From positions 1 through 44,035 of the forward strand of contig JALCBR010000031.1 of the NCBI GenBank assembly GCA_028066245.1: a stretch of 44,035 nt of DNA. The letters run 5' to 3'. Made by a program: the position numbers and the translations under genes. Each line of letters begins with the position of its first letter. The first letter of the stretch is position 1. Below, piece after piece: positions 9,021 through 16,232 of the stretch. Under the pieces are notes generated by a model. That model was not told the origin of the DNA, ran no database searches, and worked only from the letters and a program-made list of their open reading frames with translations. Origin of the DNA: Pirellulales bacterium. GTDB lineage: Bacteria > Planctomycetota > Planctomycetia > Pirellulales > S012-138.

Positions 9021-10025
9021 ATGGCACCGCTACTTCGACGCATGTTGATTGGCGCGGCGGTCCTGGCTCTCGTCATGATCGTCGGCGTGATCGGCTTCTA
9101 TTATCTGGGCGAAGACCGCGACTTGCTCGATGCGATCTACATGGTCGTCATCACCTTGTCCACGGTCGGATTTGGTGAGCGGTCTGAGCTAAGCCCGATC
9201 GAAAAAGCTTGGACGATTCTCGTGATCGCAATCGGCATTTCCACATTTGCCTATATTCTAGGAGGGTTCCTGCAGAAGATGACTGAAGGAGAAATTCAAA
9301 GAGCGTTAGGTCTGCAGCGAATCACGAAGGAAATCGCCCGGCTGCAAGACCATACCATCGTGTGCGGGTTTGGCCGCATGGGCAGAATGGTGTGCAACGA
9401 ACTTGCCGCACACAGCGAACAAATGGTTGTCATCGACAACGATGCCGAGCGCCTGGCCGAAGCCAAGAGCATGGGATATCTCGGCTGTAACGGAGACGCC
9501 TCGGAAGAAGAGATCTTGCAGGGCGTGGGAATCGCCAAAGCTAAGAACTTGGTCTCCGCGCTTTCCAGCGATGCGGATAATGTCTACATCGCGCTGACCG
9601 CGCGGAATTTGAACAGCAAGCTTAAGATCATTGCCCGCGGTGAATACCCCTCGACCCGCAAGAAACTGTTGCAAGCCGGCGCGGACCGCGTGGTTTTGCC
9701 AGCGGCAATTGGGGCCAAACGGATCGCTGCAATGATCGCGCGGCCATTCACCGCGGAAATGTTGGAGACCGTGATCGGCGACCAAAACGTCGGCATCGAG
9801 ATTGATGAGTTCACGATCCCCGCAGACAGCCGATTGGCAGGCAAGACCGTGCAACAGGCCGAAATCCGTAGCAAGTACAACCTGCTGGTTGTTGCGGTCC
9901 GCAGCAAGGACGGCCAAATGCGCGTTAACCCCAACGAAAATACATCTCTAGGTGTAGGCGACACCGTCATCCTGTTGGGAGAAAAGGATGAAGTGGACCG
10001 ATTCCGAGCGGAGAATCCGGTCTAA
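9021..10025 (+). CDS. Two-TM potassium channel with RCK (TrkA-N/TrkA-C) domain
   Basis: The 334-residue product is a membrane K+ channel subunit with its own ligand-gating domain. Helix 1 is at about 9-28. A pore loop carries the selectivity filter TVGFG (about 48-52), and helix 2 is at about 63-82. The cytoplasmic RCK domain begins with IVCGFGRMG (about 113-121), a GxGxxG nucleotide-binding Rossmann motif, followed by VVIDND at the end of strand 2. A TrkA-C domain fills the last 80 or so residues. This is the KtrA/MthK-like single-chain layout, expected to form tetramers. Its ATG touches the argJ stop codon with no gap, an unusual pairing of arginine synthesis with ion transport; a functional link is not evident. 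Confidence 0.92.
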   Translation: MAPLLRRMLIGAAVLALVMIVGVIGFYYLGEDRDLLDAIYMVVITLSTVGFGERSELSPIEKAWTILVIAIGISTFAYILGGFLQKMTEGEIQRALGLQRITKEIARLQDHTIVCGFGRMGRMVCNELAAHSEQMVVIDNDAERLAEAKSMGYLGCNGDASEEEILQGVGIAKAKNLVSALSSDADNVYIALTARNLNSKLKIIARGEYPSTRKKLLQAGADRVVLPAAIGAKRIAAMIARPFTAEMLETVIGDQNVGIEIDEFTIPADSRLAGKTVQQAEIRSKYNLLVVAVRSKDGQMRVNPNENTSLGVGDTVILLGEKDEVDRFRAENPV

Positions 10026-10678
10026 CAGCTTGTTGGTTTTTCAGCAGGCAGCGCGAGGCCATGTGCTTATTCCCAATCGGAGGAAGACTGATCCGCAGGT
10101 GCTGGGCGAGGCTGTTACGACTCGCCAATACAGGAAGATGCGGCGGCGTGATCCAAAAAGTAGAGATTTTTGGATCATTCTCCAAACTCCTGCCGCGCGA
10201 GGGGACTGTCCGGATCGTTTTCCCGCTTGCCGATACACCCTGAAAGGGGGCTCTTCATCCTCCCTCTGATGGGCGGTTTTGGAGGGCGTTCTGACAGGGG
10301 CGCCAACAGGAGTCTCAACAGGCGCGCCACCAGTGCTTCCCACAGTCGCACCAGGAGGGGCGCTATCCGCTTCCTGGACCGTAGCACTGAACAGCCTGTG
10401 ACAGTCTCCGTTTTGGCCGCCGTCGCGATTATGAATTGACGAGGAGCAATCTCGCCTGGATGCTCAGCCTTGGCTGCCTTGCTGTTCAGCTCCTTTCCGT
10501 CTCGACTTTGAAGGTCTTTCCGCGCTGTGAGGGTTTCTCGGTACGCATTGTTTGAGTCGTGAAGCGTGTTTTGCATAATCGGAGAGGGGAGTTCTCGGCG
10601 AGGCTTCCCCTGAGCGTAATCGACCGCCATGACCGATGGACTGCGAATGTCAGTCCCCCCACAACTCCGCGTATCACC
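10026..10678. other. 653-bp intergenic stretch
   Basis: No convincing gene. The first bases after the channel stop contain a T-rich segment (GGTTTTTCAG) but no clear terminator hairpin. On the minus strand around 10290-10400 one frame reads as a short Pro/Gly/Val-rich repeat (GAPVETPVGAPVRTP), which may be the remains of a secreted protein's tail. No start, ribosome site or signal peptide could be joined to it, so it is not called as a gene. The promoter of the downstream isomerase gene presumably lies at the right end. Confidence 0.4.
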
Positions 10679-11614
10679 ATGACCAAACGCATCTCTATTG
10701 GCACCTGGGCGTATTCCATCGGACCTTATGAGGAGAACCCGGTGCCCTTTGCGGAGGTTGTGCAAAAACTCAGCGAGCTGGGTTTTGACGGTCTGGAGCT
10801 CGGCGGTTTTGGCGTGCATCCCAATCCCGATTCACAAACGACCCAAGATGCTCGCGCTGAGGTGCGTTCGCTTTGGGAGTCACGCGGCATGGGATGCAGC
10901 GGCTTGGCGGCTGATTTGTGGGGCGAATCGCTGATCACAGCGGCCAGCAATGAATCGTACCTGTCCACGTTCCGCAAGAACTTGGAGTTTTGCTGCGATC
11001 TTGGCATCGACGTGATTCGCGTTGATACCACGGAAGATCCGCGTGTACTGGGACAAGTGGGTGATGAGCCTGCGTTAGAAGACAAGCCTATTGTTGATTA
11101 CGACCAGGCGTTGACTCGTGTATGCGAAACCTGGAATCAGTGTGCAAAGTTAGCCGCGGACACCGGTGTTCGCGTTGTGTGGGAGTTTGAGCCGGGGTTT
11201 GCTTTCAACAAGCCCAGCGACGTGTTTCGCGTGCTGGATGGTGTCAATCACGACAATTTCAGCACGATGTTTGACACGTGCCATGCCAATATGGTGGCCG
11301 TGCATGGAGCCCGGCAGCCCGGCCAGCGTGAGACGCTCGAAGGCGGAATCGCCGAGCTTGCCCGCAAGTTGAAAGGCAAGGTTGGCCGGTTGCATCTGAT
11401 CGATTCTGACGGAACTCTGCACGACAATCACACCAGCACCCATCCGCCTTTTGGCGAGGGGAACCTGGATTTTGACGCGATCATGCCGGACGTTGTTGCC
11501 GCGGGATGCCCTGATGATTGGTGGACGATCGATCTTTGTTTTTGGCCAGATGCTTGGGCGGCAACGGCCAAGTGCAAGGCGGGAATCGACGATCTGGCCG
11601 TCCGGTTTGGCTAG
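10679..11614 (+). CDS. Sugar phosphate isomerase/epimerase family TIM barrel (AP endonuclease 2 fold)
   Basis: From ATG 10679 the product has 311 residues, the usual size for this family. N-terminal motifs are SIGTWAYSIGPYE and KLSELGFDGLELGGFG, the first and second strands of the barrel. Likely metal ligands are the Glu in VVWEFEPG, the Asp/His in MFDTCHANM, the His in RLHLIDSDG and the Glu in PFGEGNLDF; these match the divalent-metal site of xylose isomerase-like TIM barrels such as IolE and hydroxypyruvate isomerases. There is no signal peptide, so it acts in the cytoplasm. The substrate cannot be told from sequence. The frame extends upstream to 10559 without a good start. No clear Shine-Dalgarno site is present, and no partner genes flank it. 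Confidence 0.85.
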   Translation: MTKRISIGTWAYSIGPYEENPVPFAEVVQKLSELGFDGLELGGFGVHPNPDSQTTQDARAEVRSLWESRGMGCSGLAADLWGESLITAASNESYLSTFRKNLEFCCDLGIDVIRVDTTEDPRVLGQVGDEPALEDKPIVDYDQALTRVCETWNQCAKLAADTGVRVVWEFEPGFAFNKPSDVFRVLDGVNHDNFSTMFDTCHANMVAVHGARQPGQRETLEGGIAELARKLKGKVGRLHLIDSDGTLHDNHTSTHPPFGEGNLDFDAIMPDVVAAGCPDDWWTIDLCFWPDAWAATAKCKAGIDDLAVRFG

Positions 11615-12053
11615 CCAGCCGTTGAAAACCCAGGGGTGTGGAAGGATCTCGGCACCGTGGATGGTGCCTTTGAAGTGTGCAAAAACCTACGGTTTGCACT
11701 ATTCAATCTTGAGACAATCCACATTCGGTTAAATTGGCAGAACTGAAAAGATAAGCGGCAATTCTTGTCTTTTCAATCTCTTCAAAATATGGAGAGAGAA
11801 CACTATTTATTTTCTAAAATGTTTGCGATACTATCTCGCTTCAAATGTTATTGATTCAATCAGTATAAATCAAAGTAATCCGATGTCTGTGTGGTGTTTT
11901 TTCGCCGTAAGCCATTGAATGAAATTGGTTTATGCATTGTTGCCTGCTTCATTAATAAACTTGTCATCCCCCTCTGCCAGATGTATTCTAGCATGCCAAG
12001 CCTTCATTGAACTGCGGGGTGGTGCTCTTAGGGGGGGAGATTGGCCACCGAAT
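11615..12053. other. AT-rich intergenic stretch with two hairpins
   Basis: Two inverted repeats follow the isomerase gene: GGCACC/GGTGCC (11651-11656 and 11663-11668) and GTGCAAA/TTTGCAC (11677-11683 and 11693-11699). They may act as a transcription terminator, although no long T-run follows. From about 11700 to 11960 the sequence is much richer in A and T than any other part of the window and has no coding frame. Confidence 0.55.
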
Positions 12054-12389
12054 ATGCTTGAGACTAGTCGCGTGCAGATTGCTTTGCCCATGTATTCGTT
12101 GCTGCATGTCAAGGATGCGGCAGTATTACGGGCGGCCTTCAGCAAAGAATCAAACGCCGTATTCCTATTTTCGGAACGGAAAAAAGCCGAAGCCTCGCTT
12201 AAAGCACTCAACGACTCGGAATTGCGCCCTGTCGAGCATGCTGATCGTGACCGGCTCGCCAACTTTCTGGAAGACTTGGTTGCCGATCACGGAATTTCCA
12301 GCATCAGCATTGATCCGGACCTTGTCCGCAATCGAAGCGGTTCTGTGGTTTCGATGAAATCAATGATTGCCCAACTCCGGGATGAATAA
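12054..12389 (+). CDS. Small hypothetical protein (111 residues)
   Basis: The frame from ATG 12054 gives 111 residues with a protein-like composition: a strand/helix start (IALPMYSLLHVKDAAVLRAA), then NAVFLFSERKKAEASLKAL, then a helix and the segment ISSISIDPD. There is no signal peptide or membrane helix, so it is probably cytoplasmic. I do not recognise the family; the pattern of a LP.Y..L opening with a later VFLFS strand is loosely like SseB-type proteins, but this is a guess. The frame continues upstream through AT-rich DNA to 11919, where codon use is no longer coding-like, so the internal ATG is preferred. A GGGGGGAGA purine tract lies about 14 bases upstream, further than usual. It sits 15 bp before the trpD open frame. 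Confidence 0.55.
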   Translation: MLETSRVQIALPMYSLLHVKDAAVLRAAFSKESNAVFLFSERKKAEASLKALNDSELRPVEHADRDRLANFLEDLVADHGISSISIDPDLVRNRSGSVVSMKSMIAQLRDE

Positions 12390-12538
12390 CTTTTCCCTCT
12401 GGTTTGTTGGGTAGGCTTCTTCTGAGTTCGGACTCTCCTGGCCCTGTTGCCGAGGATCCGAGTGACTACACTGGGGTTCTTTGTCGACCGCCCTCTCCAT
12501 CTCCCGGGGCGGAAATTCCTCAGTTCAATTGTCGCATC

Positions 12539-13564
12539 GTGCTCGCCGCTACACTCGGACAGCTCGCCGCCGGACATGATCTCTCGAGTGAAGAGATGGT
12601 CCGCGCCATGGAATTCATCATGGATGGAGGAGCTTCGGCGGGAGAGATTGGACTGTTTCTGCTGGGGTTGCGTGATAAGGGGGAAACCTACACGGAAGTC
12701 GCCGCCGCCGCTAAAGTCATGCGACAACGCATGACTCGGATTCGGAGCCAGCGTGATAATCTGATCGATACCTGTGGAACAGGCGGAGATGGAGCCGGCA
12801 CGTTCAACATCAGCACTGCCGCAGCGCTGGTGACCGCCGCTGCGGGTGTCCCGGTCGCCAAACACGGGAATCGCAAAGTCAGCAGCACAACGGGTTCAGC
12901 GGATGTGCTCCGGCAATTGGGCGTCAACGTCGAGGCTGACGTGGCCACGGTTGAGGCGTGTCTTGAGGAGGTCGGCGTTTGCTTTTGCTTTGCTCCGCTC
13001 CTGCATTCGAGCATGAAACACGTCGCAGACGTTCGGCGCGAATTGGGCGTACCTACCATCTTTAACATTGTCGGGCCATTGACCAATCCGGCCGAGTGTC
13101 CCTATCAGCTCATTGGCGTGGGGCGTGCCGAGTTGCGGCCCTTGCTGGCCAAAGCACTGGGCGTTCTTGGTGCCCGTCGTGCATTCGTGGTTCACGGACA
13201 GGACGGCCTGGATGAACTCACGCTGGCCGCGGCGACTGACGTCAGTGAAGCCGCCAATCCGTCGGCCACGGAACGCGTCTATCATGAGCATGTTTGGGCA
13301 CCTGAGGACTTTGGGTTGTCGCGGGCGTCTTTGCAATCAATCTGCGTTGAAGGTCCGGAGGAAAGCGCAGCAATGATTCAAGGCGTGCTGGACGGGAATC
13401 CAGGCCCAGCTCGCGAGATCACGGTGCTTAATGCGGCGGCGTCACTTTATACGGTTGGCAAGTTTGAAGATCCTTTGGAGTGTGCCGTGGCGGCGGCGGA
13501 AGCCATTGACAGCGGACAGGCCGCCCTCGTGCTGCGCAAACTTGCCGATCGAACAAACTCATGA
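12539..13564 (+). CDS. trpD: Anthranilate phosphoribosyltransferase
   Basis: TrpD joins anthranilate and PRPP to give phosphoribosyl anthranilate, the second step of tryptophan synthesis, in the cytoplasm. The helical N-domain includes LSSEEMVRAMEFIMDGGASA. The PRPP-binding loop is CGTGGDGAGTFNIST (about 79-93 counted from GTG 12539), and KHGNRKVSSTTGSADVL (about 108-124) is the second conserved segment. GPLTNPA occurs near the middle. The start is uncertain: the frame is open from TTG 12404, but those 45 residues look non-coding. GTG 12539 gives 341 residues, the usual family length, although its ribosome site is weak. The 3' end overlaps the MFS gene by ATGA (13561-13564), indicating translational coupling. 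No other trp gene is nearby. Confidence 0.93.
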   Translation: MLAATLGQLAAGHDLSSEEMVRAMEFIMDGGASAGEIGLFLLGLRDKGETYTEVAAAAKVMRQRMTRIRSQRDNLIDTCGTGGDGAGTFNISTAAALVTAAAGVPVAKHGNRKVSSTTGSADVLRQLGVNVEADVATVEACLEEVGVCFCFAPLLHSSMKHVADVRRELGVPTIFNIVGPLTNPAECPYQLIGVGRAELRPLLAKALGVLGARRAFVVHGQDGLDELTLAAATDVSEAANPSATERVYHEHVWAPEDFGLSRASLQSICVEGPEESAAMIQGVLDGNPGPAREITVLNAAASLYTVGKFEDPLECAVAAAEAIDSGQAALVLRKLADRTNS

Positions 13565-14823
13565 CGCGGCAAACTTTGCGCCTGGTGTTAATGATCAGTT
13601 GTGCCCACGCGATGGTGCACGTCTTCGAACTTTCTCTGCCTGCTGTCGAAGAATTGATCGCCTCCGAGTACCGCGTGGGTACGGACGCCACGGGATTGAT
13701 GGGCAATCTGTGGCGATTTCCCTTTGGTTTGGGCGCCTTGGCCGCTGGATGGTTTGTCGATCGGTACGGCGCCAAGTGGATGCTGACAATTTACCTAATT
13801 GGCTGTAGCGCATCCTGTGTCGCTGCCTGGCTTTCTCCGCAAGCGGTGAATTTGCCGTTATTGTTCTGTGTGATGTTTAGCATGGGAACGTTTGCCAGCA
13901 TCTATCATCCTGCGGGTTTGGCGTTGATCTCACATGAAGCTCCACGGCACCTCCGCGCCCGAGCATTGGGCATTCACGGAGTGTTTGGTTCTGCCGGAAT
14001 CGCCGCGGCGCCTTTCATCGCCGGGCTGGTATTGTCCTGGCTCACTTGGCGCCAGTTCTATCTCGTGCTGTCGATCCCGGGATTCCTGCTGGGCTTGATG
14101 ATTGCCACCATGCTCACTGAGCATCATCGTCAATCGGCCTCAACGGACGATCAGCAGAACGGAAACGCGGAACCCGATGACGACAATGGGAATTGGAGGG
14201 CATTCTTCATTTTGGCGGCGTCTGGTGCAATCTTTGGGTTCATCTACGCAGCGCTGATGAACTTTCTTCCGCGATATCTGGGAGATCTTCCACTCCGCGA
14301 TAACATCAATGCTTGGCTGGGAAGCGATGGAACCTTCGGTGGCATGCAGGATAAAGCCTTCCGTAACTTTGCTGCCGGAGGAGTCTTGCTCATCGGCATG
14401 CTGGGCCAGTACATCTCCGGCCGTATCGCTCAACCCGGCAAGCAGGAACGGCAACTCGGTTGGGTGATCGTCACCACGGCTCCGTTTTTTGTCGCAATGG
14501 CGTTTGCCGAAGGGAATTGGCGTCTCGTTGCCGCGGCGATTGTGAGTTTGGTGTTGTTCATGCAGCAACCTTTGTACAACAGCCTGATTGCGGACTTTGT
14601 TCCGCCCCGCCGCCGCAGTCTAGGTTACGGCTTTTCCAACATGATGTCTTTTGGCATCGGCTCCTTTGGAGCCTGGTTTGCCGGCAGCGTCCTGGAAAAC
14701 GCTCAGCAGGGTCGGGCGATTGCCTATTCCAGCCTGGCTGTCCTGGCTCTCGCGGGCGGGGGGATCGCTTTCTATCTGGCGAGGCGGCGAACCGCGATGG
14801 CGGCCAAAGTCATTGAATCATGA
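13561..14823 (+). CDS. Major facilitator superfamily transporter
   Basis: A 420-residue integral membrane protein with about twelve hydrophobic segments in two groups of six. The central loop (about residues 190-215) is hydrophilic and rich in D, N, Q and E. The loop between helices 2 and 3 reads GWFVDRYGAKWML, the MFS signature. Helix 4 contains ASIYHPAGLALISHEAP, a pattern seen in Fsr-like (fosmidomycin-resistance) exporters, so an efflux role is plausible; the substrate is unknown. Translation is coupled to trpD through a 4-base overlap, which hints at export of a tryptophan-pathway compound, though this may just be chance packing. A strong hairpin lies downstream at 15037-15073. Confidence 0.88.
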   Translation: MTRQTLRLVLMISCAHAMVHVFELSLPAVEELIASEYRVGTDATGLMGNLWRFPFGLGALAAGWFVDRYGAKWMLTIYLIGCSASCVAAWLSPQAVNLPLLFCVMFSMGTFASIYHPAGLALISHEAPRHLRARALGIHGVFGSAGIAAAPFIAGLVLSWLTWRQFYLVLSIPGFLLGLMIATMLTEHHRQSASTDDQQNGNAEPDDDNGNWRAFFILAASGAIFGFIYAALMNFLPRYLGDLPLRDNINAWLGSDGTFGGMQDKAFRNFAAGGVLLIGMLGQYISGRIAQPGKQERQLGWVIVTTAPFFVAMAFAEGNWRLVAAAIVSLVLFMQQPLYNSLIADFVPPRRRSLGYGFSNMMSFGIGSFGAWFAGSVLENAQQGRAIAYSSLAVLALAGGGIAFYLARRRTAMAAKVIES

Positions 14824-15294
14824 AGTTGGCTGGACAACTCCTGCGCTGCGTTTCCATCAGCACCAGGATGTCGATTGCTTCCGGCTGCGTGGAGACGGGC
14901 GAGAGATGCAAGGCCATCCGCTGTCTGATTTGTTGATGGTTGCCGTTGCAATTCATGACTGGCACCGCGATGGTGACTCTCCAGCTGCCGTCGTTGACAG
15001 TCCTTGCGATTCCAGTTGAAGTAACCACCCGCGCAAGTCAAAACGCCCAGGAGAAAATCCCGGGCGCTTTGACGGCACTCACGAGGAAAGAGAACCGGCG
15101 AGGGTTCCAGTCCGACGAACGGTCATGGAGGGTCACTGAGACTTGCGGCGATCAGTAGCCCACCGAAACACAACACACAGACAGACACGAAAATCCGGCG
15201 AACTGCATCCGTTGCGAACAGCGTCTAGAGAACAACACATTCAACACGCGGTCTTGCGGGGGAAAGACCTTAGGCTGACACCCTGGAGGAGGGT
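14824..15294. other. Convergent intergenic stretch between MFS gene and csrA
   Basis: About 470 bases without a gene, lying between two convergent genes. A tiny frame overlapping the MFS stop (ATG 14820, 38 codons) has no ribosome site and is not coding-like. The main feature is the hairpin at 15037-15073. A second short inverted repeat, CTGGAG/CTCCAG, surrounds the csrA stop codon at about 15283-15303. Confidence 0.5.
15037..15073. terminator. Hairpin between convergent genes
   Basis: Arms GTCAAAaCGCCC (15037-15048) and GGGCGcTTTGAC (15062-15073) pair over 11 of 12 bases around a 13-base loop. The symmetrical position between convergent genes suggests a bidirectional terminator, but no T-run follows on either strand, so this is tentative. 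Confidence 0.45.
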
Positions 15295-15828
15295 TTACTC
15301 CAGTAGAGCGCGGACCTGGTCATAGGCGGCCAGGCGGTTGGTATGAGGAGACGCCGGGCCCAGGCGGGGGAGACGGGGAAGCACGGCGGGTTTTTCGCCT
15401 GGGGCCCGGCGTCGAGAATTCAATTGCAGCGAGCCAATGGCATCATCCGAAGTGGCGTCACCATGTGCGGCGTGCCGCTGCGGGGGTTGACTTTGGGAGG
15501 ACGTGTTCCTGGTGGACTTCTGCTGCATGACTTCCGCCAGCGGTCCGCAGGCGTGGTCATGCCGGACGTGGGAAGGCGTGCGGATGTCACCGTCTTCACC
15601 GGTATCAGCAGGGGCGGTGTGTGCTTCACCTGTTGCTGTGCCATGTTCCGAGGATTTCGGAACAGGCTCGCCGGCGCCGCTCTGGGGAAGTTCAGCACGA
15701 ATCACGCGTACATCACGTGGGGCATCAATGCCGACGCGAACCGTGTTTCCCTTGACGCGCACGACGGTTATGGTGATATCGTTTCCGATTTGGATTTGCT
15801 CATTGAGCTTGCGTGTTAAGACCAACAT
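15295..15828 (-). CDS. csrA: CsrA translational regulator with a long C-terminal extension
   Basis: CsrA dimers bind GGA motifs in mRNA leaders and control translation. Residues 1-49 match the family well: MLVLTRKLNEQIQIG, ITVVRVKGNTVRVGIDAP and the R in VIRAELP that belongs to the RNA-binding edge. Normal CsrA is about 60-75 residues, whereas this frame runs to 177. The extra 125 or so residues are low in hydrophobic amino acids, rich in S, T, P, H, Q and R, and look disordered until a short end NRLAAYDQVRALLE that could form a helix. A near-perfect AAGGAG ribosome site 7 bases before ATG 15828 fixes the start. It is divergent from the acyl-CoA dehydrogenase gene. Either the extension is real or a frameshift removed an early stop. 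Confidence 0.85.
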   Translation of the reverse strand: MLVLTRKLNEQIQIGNDITITVVRVKGNTVRVGIDAPRDVRVIRAELPQSGAGEPVPKSSEHGTATGEAHTAPADTGEDGDIRTPSHVRHDHACGPLAEVMQQKSTRNTSSQSQPPQRHAAHGDATSDDAIGSLQLNSRRRAPGEKPAVLPRLPRLGPASPHTNRLAAYDQVRALLE

Positions 15829-16232
15829 GGCGTTACTCCTTCGCCTTGAGAAATTGTCGCTTGTCGTTGGGGCCTAATTGCATGTGCCGTGCCAGAACGC
15901 TCGGGAATCGTGAAATCACCCGCAACTGGCTGATTCAAAAGGGTTTGTGGCTTTTTGAAAATCTGGCGTCATGGAGTTCGCCACAAGAATCCTTACAATC
16001 GCTGGCAGAGACACGGATTTTCTAAAGTACCCCGCTCGCGACGGCCGATATGGCCCGCTTGCCATACCTGAATTGCGGGCGCGCTGAAATGAACGATCGC
16101 GCCGCTGGCTGTGACGTGAACTCAGTTGCTTGCAGAACTGGCAGGTCGCCAATTTGAACCGGCGGCGGCTCGAAGAAAAACGCTGACGCTTTGTCAAAGC
16201 GCGCCACACCACTCACACGCGGAGATGCCCAC
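15829..16232. other. Divergent promoter region of csrA and acyl-CoA dehydrogenase
   Basis: About 400 bases between divergent genes. It contains the csrA ribosome site at its left end and a GGAGA ribosome site (16221-16225) at its right end. No RNA gene or convincing small ORF is seen; the acyl-CoA dehydrogenase frame is open from 16191 but lacks a good start there. Confidence 0.5.

Noticed and set aside
10175-10819. Minus-strand frame of 214 codons, and a Pro-rich GAPVETPVGAPVRTP frame beside it
   Set aside because: No ribosome site, no signal peptide that joins the repeat, Arg-rich shadow-like composition, and the long frame overlaps the start of the isomerase gene. Treated as intergenic.
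14820-14936. 38-codon frame starting in an ATGA overlap with the MFS gene
   Set aside because: Although the overlap looks like coupling, the product is Cys-rich and non-conserved in appearance, and no ribosome site precedes it.
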